Shown here in pieces: positions 12,025-24,425 of a DNA stretch of 64,000 nt. Below the pieces are notes generated by a model, which was not told the DNA's origin, ran no database searches, and worked only from the letters and a program-made list of their open reading frames with translations. Each line of letters begins with the position of its first letter. Position 1 is the stretch's first letter. The translations under genes and the position numbers were made by a program. Source of the DNA: Mangifera indica (taxonomy: Eukaryota > Streptophyta > Magnoliopsida > Sapindales > Anacardiaceae); NCBI RefSeq assembly GCF_011075055.1, contig NC_058151.1:6342251-6406250 (forward strand). The letters run 5' to 3'.

Positions 12025-13611
12025 GTACACCCTTTTCGGTAATGATCGTGCATCTGTTGTTCCTATGTTATGACTGTGCATCTTTTATGCCTATGGTCGT
12101 TCACCTGATAATTACATGGATGGGCATGCACCTCATAGTGCGTGATCATACATCCTTAAATTTTGGATTCACAATTGTGCATCTCATGGATGACCGAGTT
12201 GTCTTCCACCTAGCAAATGCATGACCATTCATGTCTAAATGCATGGTTGTACATCATCATCTGCAAGTAGATTTTTAACTTTTCAACGATATTCTCTATG
12301 CCTTATTGAATTGAATTTAAGTCTTTGTCCTTAGATTATTCATAAAACCTCATTCTTTTGATATTTCACATGTTCATACTCATTCCTTAGAATCACAAAT
12401 AACAAATCAACATAGATTCATCATACTCAACATATCCTATTATCTCATTATCAATTCATGCTAATTCAATCTATTTAAAACAGATTCTACCATATAATCT
12501 CAATAAATTGTTTATAGATTTCCAACCAATTTCAAGACAAACCATTACAAATGATACGTCGATACAAAACAAGATGTTATGGCATACTTACTTGGATTTC
12601 GGCAACTAAGTTGTTCTTGACATGACTCTGATATTTTTAGAGACTTAAAAACCTTTGATCTCCCTCTCACATCATCTTACTCTTTGTCTTCTTGCGTTGA
12701 AAGTTTAACAAATGTTTTGTCATGCTTCTCAACTAACACTTATTTATTCATGTATTTTCATCAAATAAAGTCGGTAACAGAAAACCATTGACAAATTTTA
12801 TAAAAATTACAAATGATTCAAGGTATTTCACATAGAGCCTCAACTAAAGAGACCATAAATAGAAAAATATGAAATTTATACAAAAAAAAAAGTAAATAAA
12901 TCTGAACATTAAAAGCAATATAACACGATAAGAAGTTATATAATAACTCTTTTTCGATTTTAATTGTTGAAGTTAATAGAAATAGCCAAAAAAGTCATTG
13001 AAAATGGCAAAATTGGGTTTGTGTGATATTTTTTAGTAAATAGATTTACCATCCATGATTTTAATTATAGAAAATGAAGTTAAGACTTGTTTATATATGA
13101 ACAATTTCGTCGAAATGTAATGCATTGATCATATTGATATAACCCTTAAAAAGTTGGTGTATCTCATATACATCCCTTTAATTTTAGTCATTTTAATTAA
13201 TTTCCCTAATGATATAGGTTGTAATTATAATTTTCTTTTTGTTAGAGTCTTATCTTTCATAAAAATTACTAAATGAGATTCAATCGTATTTTCATGCAAA
13301 TTTCAATTAGAATAAATATTTTGTGATCAACTTAAAATTTTTATTTCCTTTTTTGCAACATAAATTATAAATTTATCTTTAAATAATAAGATAAAATGAG
13401 TTTTTATACACACACACACACAAAGTTTATTTTATTATTTTTAACTTTCCACCGATTTGTGCATTTACAAATTTAAAAGCTCAATTATTTTCGAACAAAG
13501 CACATCTGATACCAATTACACAATTGTTTCATGCTTGATTGATATTAAAAAATGAATGTTAAAAACAAAGAATAAGAAACTATAACATGAATAATAAATA
13601 TATAAAAGGGT
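12025..13611. other. No gene; AT-rich spacer
   Basis: No convincing coding region. 12025-12250 contains loose repeats of a CATGATCGTGCATC type, like those in some gypsy LTRs. The rest is AT-rich and unassigned, with a short (CA)n run near 13412. Confidence 0.4.
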
Positions 13612-13620
13612 TATTTGTTA
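13612..13620 (+). repeat. 9-bp target-site duplication, left side of MULE 2
   Basis: TATTTGTTA lies directly before the terminus GGGATATTAAATTAATTACC and is repeated exactly at 28169-28177, directly after the opposite terminus. Nine base pairs is the characteristic duplication length of Mutator-like elements. Confidence 0.9.
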
Positions 13621-13739
13621 GGGATATTAAATTAATTACCTTAAACTCCAAGGTTTAAGTAAATTGCCAGATTTTTTTGGACTTAAGAAAAATACCCAGT
13701 TTACATGAAATGATCGAAATGTCTTCATATATAAACCCA

Positions 13740-14930
13740 AAAAATTTATGGGTTTTTGTGTAGTTTTCAAATTTTATTTTCATTTTTCATATTCTAAGGT
13801 TTTTTGACATATTATTTTCAGATTTGAGATTCGTTTTCGATTTTTGTGAATCATAGGTTTTTCAATGAATAGTTTTTTAATTTCATATTGGTTTTTCAGT
13901 TTTCATACTTTTAGGGTAATTAGATGTGTAGTTTTGAAATTTCATATCAGTTTTTCAATGTTTGTCATTCTAGGGTTTTTTGATATTTAGTTTTCAAATT
14001 TTTGCTCTATTTTATATATTTGTCATTTTAGGGTTTTTTAACATGTAGTTTTCAAATTTTTGCTCTTTTTTTATATTTGTCATTTTAGGGTTTTCAATGC
14101 GTAGTTTTTGAATTTCAAATTGGCTTTTTCAATTTTTGTCATTTATGGTTTTTTGACATATAGTTTTAGAATTTCAGGTCTATTTTTTATTTTTGTCATT
14201 TTAAGGTTTTTCAATATGTAGTTTTTGAATTTTATGTCTATTTTTCAAATTTGTGATTCCTAGGTTTTTCTACGTGTAATTTTCAAATTTTAAGTCAGTT
14301 TTTTAGTATTTGTCATTCTTGGATTTTTCAACATATTTTTTTAATTTCAAATCAATTTTTTGGTTTTCATGCTTCTAGGGTAATTAGATGTGTAGTTTTG
14401 GAATTTCGTATTAGTTTTCAATGTCTATCATTTTAGGATTCTTCACAATGTAATTTTCGAATTTTTAGTCCATTTTTTTTATATTTGTCATTTTAAGGTT
14501 TTTGGATATGTGGTTTTTGAATTTTAAGTTAATTTTTTAATTTTTGCCATTCTAAGGGTTTTTTACGTGTAATTTTTGAATTTTAGATTTTTTTTTTATA
14601 TTTGTCATTTCATGGTTTTTTAACATGTGGTTTTCGAATTTTAAGTCAGGTTTTTTATTTTTATCATTTTAGAGTTTTTTAACGTGTAGTTTTCAAATTT
14701 CAGGTTTGTTTTTTATTTTTGTCATTTTAAAGTTTTTCAACATGCAGTTTTCTAATTTTAAGTCTATTTTTTGAATTTTGTGATTATTAGTTTTTTACGT
14801 ATAGTTTTAGAATTTTATATTAATTTTTCAATTTTTATCATTTTAGAGCTTCTTGACTTATAGTTTTCAAATTTTAACTTTTTTTTTTTTTCAATTTTTG
14901 TCTTTGATTTTATGTATGTTTTTTTATGAA
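13740..14930 (+). repeat. Degenerate ~57-bp tandem repeats at left end of MULE 2
   Basis: About 20 degenerate units built on TTTTTGTCATTTTAGGGTTT, then AACATGTAGTTTTCAAATTT and a variable T-rich spacer. The period is about 55-60 bp, like the array at the other end of the element (27000-27860), but the unit sequence differs. No coding potential. Confidence 0.8.
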
Positions 14931-15079
14931 ATTCTTATTAACTTTGATATGATAATTTTTTTTTTTTACAAGACATTTCTCATAAAAGAAAATGTGAAGA
15001 AAGCAAATTAGGAATCACTATTGAGGCATAACACTTTCAAGTAAAGGTTACTTTTTATGTTAAGCAAACTACAATCTTT

Positions 15080-17970
15080 ATGATTAAATCTACATTGACT
15101 CAAACACAATTACAGTTGTTTGAAAGGATTTGCTTTGGGTATCTGCTTCGATTACCAGATACTCAATTTAGTGGAATGTTGGTGCACTCATTCTTGTTGC
15201 AACAGTTATATCGAGGAATAGAGAGAATTGAGTTTTGGTTCAAGATTAATAGGGTTGATGTGAGACTTAGCCCATTCGAGTTTACACTTCTGATCGAATG
15301 ACCATTTAGTTGGATCACCATTCTCTTATCATATTTTCTACAAGGATCTAACGATAGGATTCGAGAGACCTATTTTTGGTGATGTCAGAAGGTGAAATAT
15401 CATAATTTGGAGCAAGTTTTTTTGACAAGGCCATAGAGGGATTACAATATCAATGTCGTCAAAATAAACCTTTTGTATTGCCTGTATATGGTGTTTTAGG
15501 GGAATGATAGACAAAATAAGGTACTTGTAGAGTATCTTCAGTTGATTGATCACTTAAACATATTTAATTCCTACCTGTAGGTGTTCCAGTGTGGGAAATG
15601 ACGTTTGAGTTGATGTCCCAAATAAGTGACAGGATCTATTTAGATCAAATGCTAGACGTGCGCAAATATGATATCTATGAGATCCCACCGGCATTCCAAA
15701 TAAATATATATTTGTTAAGTATATATATTTATTGTTAGGGGAAAAAATTATTAATTGAATATAAACATTAATGTTTTACATTATAGTATTGGATATACAA
15801 GACTATCGACACTCTATATAATTAGGTGGACTTGGTTGTGATTGATGCATCTCTTTGGATGTTCAAGTGGCATGCGAGAGATGTTTCTGGCATTCTAAAT
15901 AAGGTATGTAATTATTAATTGATTTATAGAAATTAATGCAAATATGTTTAATTATATATCTGAATGAGTAGAATGATGTTAATTTTTCGCTCTAATTATC
16001 CTCGATTAAGAAGGCTACACAATGGTATGTTAACATTGTTGTCTACATAGGTATGTTGGATCTTCAGTCATCGTCATCCTCCTTAGCAGGAGATGCAGTT
16101 TATTTAGCTATGCTACCTGCAGACATTCAGGCCCCTAGTCTTGAGGCATATGTCGATGTTCAAGCCCCTATTACCAAGAATACTACATGTCTTATTGTTA
16201 AGACCCCAACCACTAAGATTACACATCTTCATGGCATTCAAGATCCTACAACTAAGCACCCCACACACAAGTGCCCATTGACTACATCACTTTTTTGTTA
16301 CCCCTTAAATGTTGCGTTGGCCCATTGGGGCAATATGATATTAGGCAAGATTTCTTCTTTGCAGAACTAAATGTCCATCTTGCAATAACAAATGTCTCAA
16401 TTAGAAGATTATATGAGTCATTTAGAGGACATCATGATGCGTGCATAATCAAATATAGTCAATCAAGTGAAAAAACCAAATCTTATTTATTCATTCTGTA
16501 AATTATATTTACCCATTTGTCTAACATATATATTAACTTTGTATAAGATACTCACGACGATGTTGGGAGGCCCTTACCCTTTGGCCTTTTGATTTCCGTC
16601 ACCTCCCCTATCTAAGGTTTGTAATTAATTGTCGTTAGTATATTTTATATAAAATGTCATTGAAAAATTTGTTACTAATATTTATACAGGGTACTGGCTA
16701 TGAGACAATATCGGTTGGCCCTTCCATTCCATCACCTCCCTCACTTGAGGTTGTAATTAATTGTGTTAATATATTTCATTGTATTTGTTAATTAAGATGA
16801 ATAATGAATTAAAAATTTTATGTAATTTTTCAGTTGGTGTGGACTGCTCATGGTAAGGTCATTCAAAAAGGTCTATTTGTTCGTATTCCTTATATAAATC
16901 AAATCAAACCAATGACCAAATGACTTGTTTAGTCCATTTCATCCTCTATAGTAAAGTGTAAGGAATTTTTCCTCATGTGGTACACCAAAGCTACACTATC
17001 CGATGATCATGATATTTAGTGTATAGGGGTGCAATTTAAAGCCATTTTTTGACACACAATTGTTGAGTTATGCGAGTGGCTAACCGACGATGTAAATGGT
17101 TTATATTAATTGAATTTGGTTAAATGTTTTATATATTCATCAAAACATAATAAAATTCATGTTTTACATCCATTTCAGCATGTACATGTTTTTTTTTTGC
17201 TACTATTACATCAACACTAGCATGAGTAGTAAGCCATTATCCCACAGAGTTGGACATAACCTACACCTTCTTTATGGGGCATATCAAGATGACATATGAG
17301 TGTTGGAGTACCACATTGCCAAATGAGTACGAGTGATCAAAGCTATTCAAGAAAATGGTGAAGGTAGATTACACCCTCAGTTTATTTTACAAACCATAAG
17401 GGGAGGTTGATAAGGTATTATATATGTGTATTTCTATTACAATTTACTTATATACAACACATGTGTCCATTATAATTTCTCAAAGTTTATAGGCTTTTAT
17501 TCTTATAAACTTTGATTATGCCCATTGGGTCACTAAAGTCCTGGATTTACGTGATTGGTAGATCACCATATATGACTCTAAGACAGTTAACACAAGCAGC
17601 ATTGATGGGTTCATGCAACAGATACAACCCTACACTACATTCATCCTAACATTATTAGCAGGGATGAGTTTTTAGATCACTACTAGGCATACACCACAAA
17701 AGGATCACTTGGTATTGCGTTGAGAAGAGGTTGTCTTCTAACAAGGTAAGGGTTTCAGTGATTGTGGTATTTTTATGTTGCACTTCATAGAATTTATGGC
17801 ACTTTCACAAAGATTAGATTTCCCCTATGAGTTATCCACCTCAATATATCAGCATTTGGCCTCGGTTATATTTCCACTATATCAAGTATGTCGCAAATGT
17901 ACATTTGTATTTGTCATTGGTTATTCATATGATTTTTTTAGTTGTTATGTATATATTTATTTATGATAAT
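15080..17970 (+). pseudogene. Ulp1-like (C48) cysteine protease of MULE, with DUF1985-like N-terminus
   Basis: Two recognisable parts. 15080-15600 encodes FERICFGYLLRLPDTQFSG, VHSFLLQQLYRGIE, EFWFKINRVDVRLSPFEF and, after stops, a GNDRQNK and LQLIDHLNIFNSY segment, matching the DUF1985 region of plant transposon-borne Ulp1 proteins. 17480-17900 encodes the protease core: AHWVTKVLDLRDW (His codon at 17523), ITIYDSK (Asp codon at 17574) and GFSDCGIFMLHFIEFMAL (Cys codon at 17763), the His-Asp-Cys triad of SUMO/ubiquitin-like proteases. Between them lies a WLTDD segment (near 17080). Stops and frame changes in every part make it a pseudogene, although part of the middle may be intron. Its role in MULEs is not settled. 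It is convergent with MURA, the usual arrangement for two-gene MULEs. Confidence 0.8.
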
Positions 17971-18352
17971 TTATTGGTTATGCATTTGATTTCATGGTTT
18001 TTTCATTTTTTTTTAATGTTATTGCAACTTACCCTATAAAGTATAAACCCAAACTCAAATAATATACATATGTTTGGAACATAAATAATACTGTTATAAT
18101 GTTTAATGGATTACATAAATAATTCTCATTCCAACAACTACATAAGTAAAACATTATTTACATAAATAGATTACATCGCATATGAACAAGTACTTAAATC
18201 AAACATTAATCTAACTAAATTGATTACATCTCATTTTAACAAATACATAAATCAAACTAAATAGAAGGTTGTAAAGATCTTTTTCCTTTATCTCTTCTAG
18301 ATAAACCTGATGGGATAAAGCTTAGAACCAATGTTGGGCTTTTTCATTATAT

Positions 18353-19268
18353 TCAGACATGCCCTGGTTGACTATATTGACTACAAACCTTAAGTGTAAT
18401 GATCTCACCTTGTGGAGGAAGTTGATTTTTGTTTAAAAGGTAACTCGACCGATGATAATTGAGAAAAAAGGGTAAGATAACTCTTTCTTTGGTGGCAGGT
18501 AACCATTCAGATTGATTCCCAAGTGGATTGAAAGGTTCCACATATATTACACGGTAATAATCAGTCGTGTAGAAAAGATGAACCCTCGCATAGACATTTG
18601 TGAGCCTTATATATCTTGCAACAACAATAGCATGCTTGCATAAAATACATGAAAGTTGAAACTTCTTGTACGTATAAACCATTTCATAAAAGTTCATAAT
18701 GCCCATGTATCTACCACTTCTTATAACCTGATACTAAACATTTGTAATTGGATAAACCTCTAAGCATGTAGGCTTTAACACATTGTGACCAAGTTTCTCC
18801 TCTATCCATGATGTAACATAGTGGGGGCATTCATCTATAATTTGAAAAATTATCAACACATTTGTTAATTAACAAGCATAAGGGTAAAAATTCATTGTTA
18901 ATTAGATAATTAACATAAGGTTAATAACATAGTAGCGACATTCATGTGCCTTGGAAAATATGCTCTGCTCCATCGATGAAACCTCACCTCACGTAGGTAA
19001 GTCCCGACTTGAAAATGTATCTCATCAATAAATTTCATCATAGCCTTAAAATCTATATCTATATATAACTTCGTAGATTTCCAATATAAACATGCAACCT
19101 GTGAGTTATGCTTGTACTTTGATTACATGTTACAGAGAAGGTGATGGGAACAACACTCATGGTATACATCTAGAAATACTTCAGCCATTACAAACTACAT
19201 AACATGATAAAGATATGAGATTATTGCCAACTCCAGTATTTCATTGATGTAATCTTTGAGCTTTATCA
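18353..19268 (-). pseudogene. MURA transposase, C-terminal half with SWIM zinc finger
   Basis: Downstream part of the MULE 2 transposase, cut off from its N-terminal half by the gypsy insertion. Reading leftward, FLIKLKDYINEILELAIIS continues the WFL motif before the insertion. Then come EVFLDVYHECCSHHLLCNM, a WSRAYF motif near 18960, and at 18706-18353 the SWIM zinc finger FQLSCILCKHAIVVARYI followed by YTTDYYR and NPLGNQSEW. It ends near a degenerate CSQYSQPGH knuckle. The SWIM finger normally reads CxC then CxH; here only the CKHA part is clear. Several stops and shifts. The DDE Asp expected after ...LAIIS is changed (SYLYH in place of SDRHH). Confidence 0.85.
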
Positions 19269-19273
19269 GAAAC
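19269..19273 (+). repeat. 5-bp target duplication GAAAC, left side of gypsy element
   Basis: GAAAC adjoins the left LTR and is repeated at 25485-25489 beyond the right LTR. A third copy lies inside the element at 19918-19922. The duplicated bases belong to the MURA codons for WFL. Confidence 0.85.
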
Positions 19274-19917
19274 TGATGTGGTTTTAGTTCAAGTTCAAAT
19301 ATTAGGTGAGTTATATTAGGATTATCAAGCAAGTTCAATTCCAAACACAACTCTAAACTACCATAACTCAATAGAAAAATAAGTTTCAGCCAAGTAGGTT
19401 TCAAGAAAAACTTATGCTAATAGAAGGTCAAATTGTCATGAATTACCTTGCTAAAAGAAGTAATTCCTAAAGCCATGTGATAAGTCAACTCTTGTCTCCT
19501 TCTTTCAGCTTTTTTGACTTGCTTAGCTTAACCCAAGGTAACTAATAAACTTAATTAAACATAGTTTAACACAAACAACAAGTGCATAATTAGACAATAA
19601 AATACATAGAGCTAATTAATCTCTCTATTGGACTTATTAGACTTTTAATAGACCCAAGTGATAAGAGAGTGACCAAAGGAGGGCTTGGGACCCTAAAATA
19701 AAGGTAAGGACAAAATGGGTTTGAACATAGCTTGGGTTGTGCTTGTTTCTCTTCAAAACAAGGTTTTGGACTCCACACTTCATGTAGGGTTGAATTTGTC
19801 AAGTGATGAGATTGGACTTGCTATTCTTCTATTGGTCTTGATTGGATTGCACTTGATAGAGTCTTAGATGGACTATGGATCGGGCATAAACCTTCAATTG
19901 GATCCAATTTTGGATCA
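19274..19917 (-). repeat. 3' LTR of nested gypsy element (644 bp)
   Basis: Starts (plus strand) TGATGTGGTTTTAGTTC and ends GGATCA. It matches 24426-25484 with about a tenth of positions changed and lacks an internal block of about 400 bp found in the other LTR (24560-24890 region). Confidence 0.85.
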
Positions 19918-20029
19918 GAAACTAACACCATGCTTCATGATCTTCTTTTTTACCGACGCTGAAAATAAGTAGGTAAATATGGTTATTACTATCAAGGGCC
20001 ATAGCAAGAAATCAATGTCTCAGATATCA
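19918..20029 (-). pseudogene. MURA fragment inside the gypsy element
   Basis: A 112-bp stretch similar to the MURA sequence just outside the right LTR (25485-25596). On the minus strand it encodes degenerate ALDSNNHIYL and KEDHEAWC.FLI, the same motifs as NNQTYSIAFDV in the MULE 1 copy. It ends with GTTTC directly at the LTR start, just as the outside flank does. It is MULE flanking DNA captured inside the element, presumably by recombination between two copies of the MULE-plus-insertion locus. Confidence 0.8.
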
Positions 20030-23000
20030 ATGTTGGCCTTCTATACTTGTTGGCTTTCTTTTTATAGGCTTCATTTACTTTCTTTATTTGCACCCTTATG
20101 CTTTCATGGAACTTTTTTATAGCCTTCACCTTTTCTTATGCATCCTTATGAACTTGCAAATCAATAGGTAATGATGTTAGCTCAATAAAAGTAAGAGGGT
20201 TAAGACCATATACCACTTCAAATGGAGAGTATCCGATTGTTGCACTTAGTGCCCTATTGTAAGCAAACTCAGCATGAGGGAGCTTTAAATCTTAATCTCT
20301 TAGATGTCGGTTTACTAGTGTTCTTAAGAAAGTCCCCAATGTATAGTTGGTCACTTTTGTTTGCCCATCAGTTTGAGGATGATAAGAAGTGCTAAACATG
20401 AGCTTTGTTCTTAGCTTCCCCCAAAGTGTCTTCCAAAAGTAACTAAGGAACTTGGTGTCCCGGTCTGAAACAATGGTTCTTGGAACTCTATAAAGTCGAA
20501 CCACCTCTTTGAAGAAAAGATCTTTTACTTGCTTGTATCATTAGTTTTGTTGCATGGAATAAAATGTGCCATTTTTAAGAACCTATCACAACCACCATGA
20601 TATAGTCTCTCCTTTTTTGTGTCCTCAGTAATGTAATAATAAAGTCCAAGCTCAAGTATTCCCATAGGTGATCTAGAATAGGAATAGGGGTGTAAGGCCC
20701 TAGTTTGAAGAGAGCCTTTGCTCTTTGACATGCTGTACATCTAGAAATGATGGCTTAAATATCTCCTAACATCCGTGGTCAATAAAAGTGATCTTTGAGT
20801 ACCTCTAATGTCTTGTGGATGCCAAAATGCCCAACCAAGCTGCCACCATGAGCTTCCCTAATTAAGAGCTCCCTAAAGTTACCTTATGGAATACATAGCT
20901 TACTCCCCTTGAAAAAGAACCCATCTTATATAACATAGTCACTATAAGTCCCTCTTGTGCATTCATTGATAATGTTGGACATTTCTTCATATCCATCATA
21001 GTGTTTCTTCATTAATTAGAATCCAAGTACCTTAGTATCAAGAATGGAAAGTAACAAATGCTTTTTTGACAAAGCATTAACAACCACATTAGTAACCTTT
21101 GTTTGTAAGAAGAAACAAATGAAAAAGATTGAAGAAATTCTACCCATTTAGCATGTCTTGGACTAATTTTATGTTACCCATTTAGAAACGTCAAGGTTTG
21201 ATGGTCTGAGTGCAACACAAGTTGTTTAGGCCTTAAATAATGGCTCCAATAGTAAAGGGCCCTTACAATAGCATAGAATTCCTTATCATAAGTAGAATAC
21301 CTCCTCCTTGTTTCATTAAGCTTCTTACTGAAATAGGTAATTGGTTTCTTTGATTAAGTCAATACAACACTTATCCCAACCTTACTTGTATCACATTCAA
21401 CCTCAAACAATTGATCAAAATTTGGTAAGGCCAAAATGGATGTTTCACAAAACTTTTGCTTGATCTTTTCAAATACATCATCAACTGCCTTTGTCCACTT
21501 AAAACTCCCTTTCTTTATGCACTCAGTGATAGGTGCCATAATTGAGCTGAAGTTTGGAACAAAACACTATTAAAAAGAGGCAAGGCTGTGGAAACTTCTA
21601 GCTTTAGTGATTGTCTTTAGTTATAGCCAAGTCTTGACGGCTTCTACCTTGGTTTAGTCTGCCATGACTCATTTGTTTGATATTACATAGCCAAGGAATA
21701 CCACACTCTCTTTAAAGAACTCATACTTCTCAAGCTTAGCAAAGAGCTTTTGTTTTCTCAACACTTCAAAAATTGCCCTCAAGTGCTCCAAATGATCTTT
21801 ATGATTTTTGCTATACACAAGGATGTCATCAAAATGAGCAATCACAAATTTACTAAGAAAAGGTTTGACCATCCATTCGTAGAGTGCTTGGTGCATTGGA
21901 GAGTCCACTCTTGCTTTTAAATGTTGTTTTCCATTCATCTCCTTCCCTCATCCGAATTTGGTGATAACCACTTCAACGATCAATCTTTGAAAAGGTTGTG
22001 GCACCATAGAGTTCATTAAGCATGTCATCTAATCTTGGGATGGGGTATTTGATGGTGATGTTATTGATTGCCCTATTATCAACACACATTCTATATGTCT
22101 CATCTTTTTTTAGTACTAATAATGTTGGAACAAAACACGGACTTGTATTCTCCTTTACAAACCCTTTAGCAATTAGTTCCTTAACTTACCTTTGAAGTTC
22201 TTTAGTCTCTATTGGTTACACTTATAGGTAACTTTATTAGGAAGCGGTGCCCCTAGAATAAGGTCAATATGGTGTTCAATACCCCTAAGTGGTGGCAAAC
22301 CAAATGGAAGATCATTAGGGAAGACATCCTCAAATTTGACTAATAAAGGTTTCACCTTAGGACTTGGTTCACTTACCTCTTGTTCTTCTCTCTTCTCAAC
22401 CATCAATAAGGCTAGCACCAGTTTTTGAATTGGTAAGGCTCTCTCAATTCCATTTCTATTAAAAAACAAGTTATCTTTCTTCTTCTCATATTCAAGTGGT
22501 ATGAAAGCTAGTTGGCCAGACTTAAGAGGTGTCAAGGTAACAAATTTGTTTTGAAATTTAAAAGAATAGGTATTCTTCCTACCATCATGTCTAACACTTC
22601 TATCATATTGCCATGGCCTCCCCAAAAGTAAATGACATGCATCCATAGGAATAACATCACAGAGCACCTCATCAATATAATGGTTGCCAAATCAAAAAGG
22701 AAACAAGCATTCGTCTAGTAACTTGAAGACTGGTCCCATTGCTCAACCATTGCAGCTTGTAAGGTTGAGGATATGGTGTGAAAGATAACTTGAGTTTGTC
22801 TACTAACGTAGTTGAGGCAACATTAGTACAACTCCTACTATCAACTATCAAAGAACATACTCTTCCACTAATGGTACACCTTGTTTGGAAAATGTTGAGT
22901 CTTTAGTCTTTATAGGGTAGGTTTTTGGCATATAGAGCTCTTCTAATGACCAACAAGTTCCCTTCATTGGCATTTTGAATGATCTCTTCCTTTTCTTCAT

Positions 23001-24150
23001 CTTTGGCCTTATCATCTCTATGGTAGAGGACTTTATCTTATCCTTCTTCTTCTTGGCCTTGGATAGCTTTTTCAATGGCATAAATCTCTTTGAGAGTCAT
23101 AACCCTCCTATTGGGGCAATTTTCTTGGAAGTGACCATGGCCATGGCACTTAAAACATTTATTCTCCATTTGTGCATTCTTTCCCAATATTGGTTTGTCT
23201 TTAGGTAGTTCATTCACCTTTTCCTTGCCCTTATCCTTGTAAGTGGGCACAGGTTTGGTGAAAGAAGGAGAACCTTTAGTGAAAGAGGTTCCTTTGTTGA
23301 ATGGCTTGGTAGATGGGGGTTTCATGTTCTTTCCTTGTCGTTCCACCTTGATAGCTAATTTACATACATCCTCAAATAAGCAATATGGCTAAAGATCAAT
23401 CATGTTAGCTATATCTTGTTTTAGGCCCCCAAGGAACTTAGCAATAGTTTGCTTCTTAAGTTTGGGAAGTTCACTTATCATAAGTTTCTTAAACTCTCTA
23501 ATGTATACTTCTACACTATTGTTTCATTGTTTGAGTGTATGAAGTTTGAGGTAGAGATCTTGCTTGTGGTTTTCTGATAAGAATCTCATTCTGAGTAGTT
23601 TCTTTAATTTCTCCCATGTCCTCATGTTACTTTTACCCTCTCGATCTCTTTGTTTTCTTAAATTTTCCCACCAAAGAGATGCATAATCCTTAAACTTTAA
23701 AATAGCTACCTTGCATTTCTTCTTTTTAGAATACCTTTTATAGTAAAAAATCTTTTCAATAGCATGTAACCAATCTATGAAGTCATTTGGGCTAAGGCTA
23801 TCTTCAAACTTCGATATGTCTATTTTAAGTCTTTGGTTATCATCCAACTTTCTTCTATGGGCTCTAAATCACTCCCCTTCACTAGAGTCACTATCAATGA
23901 TCAATTTCTTTCCATGGTGTATGGATGGAAGGAGTTGTTGTAAGTGTCTTTGTGGTAGAGGTTGTAGGATGGCTGGAGGTGTGGTAGTTCAGTTTTGGTG
24001 TTGGTGTTAGTTTTGGGTGATAGTAAGGTTGCTAAAGATTTGCATCAATCGAGTCATTTGATCTTTAAGCTTTTGGATCTCCTCTTCAAGTTTTTGGCAC
24101 CCAAATACCTATAGGTAAGGTGGTAAGGATGAGCCACTATCTCTAGACAT
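20030..24150 (-). pseudogene. Degenerate gag-pol of nested gypsy element
   Basis: Gag begins MSRDSGSSLPPYL at 24150. The retrotransposon gag domain (23847-23520) includes FIDWLHAIEKIF and a CCHC knuckle CFKCHGHGHFQENC (about 23118-23157). The aspartic protease is near 22850-22650; its active site reads IVDSRS in place of DSGS, so it is dead. RT runs 22330-21670, with the polymerase motif FDDILVYS (about 21820) and VFLGYVIS; an RNase H-side segment (21540-21350) encodes FEVECDTSKVGISVVL. The integrase core (20504-20292) has [17 protein letters not shown] and [13 protein letters not shown], then AEFAYNRALS near 20270. Many stops and frameshifts. Family from RT, integrase and domain order: Ty3/gypsy; I do not assign a clade. 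Confidence 0.88.
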
Positions 24151-24410
24151 GACGGAATGGTGCAAGGAGTGTTAAGTGTTTAGTGTCTGGTGTTTGGGTG
24201 AAGCTGGTCCTCAGGTAAGCTTAGTGTTTAGACTTTGGAGTAGTGCTTAAGGTATAAACTAAGTGTAAGGTTTTGTTTTGAGTGCTAGAAGTTTGTAAAG
24301 CAAGAAATATAGGAGAAAAACCTTACTCACACAAAGAGTTCAATAACAACCACCGGCCTTTGCATCTGGTAACAATTAAGTAAAAGAAAACTCACCTTGA
24401 CCCAACCTAG

Positions 24411-24423
24411 CGCTCTAATACCA
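24411..24423 (-). promoter_or_regulatory. Primer binding site of nested gypsy element
   Basis: On the minus strand TGGTATTAGAGCG follows the 5' LTR after two bases. It resembles the TGGTATCAGAGC complement of the plant initiator-methionine tRNA 3' end, the usual primer for many plant LTR elements. Confidence 0.75.
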
Positions 24424-24425
24424 AA

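Noticed and set aside
12015..12224. 69-codon plus-strand frame beginning MHECTPFSVMIVHLL
   Set aside because: It starts in the target duplication of the MITE and runs through low-complexity CATGATCGTGCATC-like repeats; no recognisable protein.
22975..24010. Plus-strand frames at 22975-23208 and 23777-24010
   Set aside because: They are the complementary strand of the gypsy gag region, where the minus strand shows gag and CCHC motifs.
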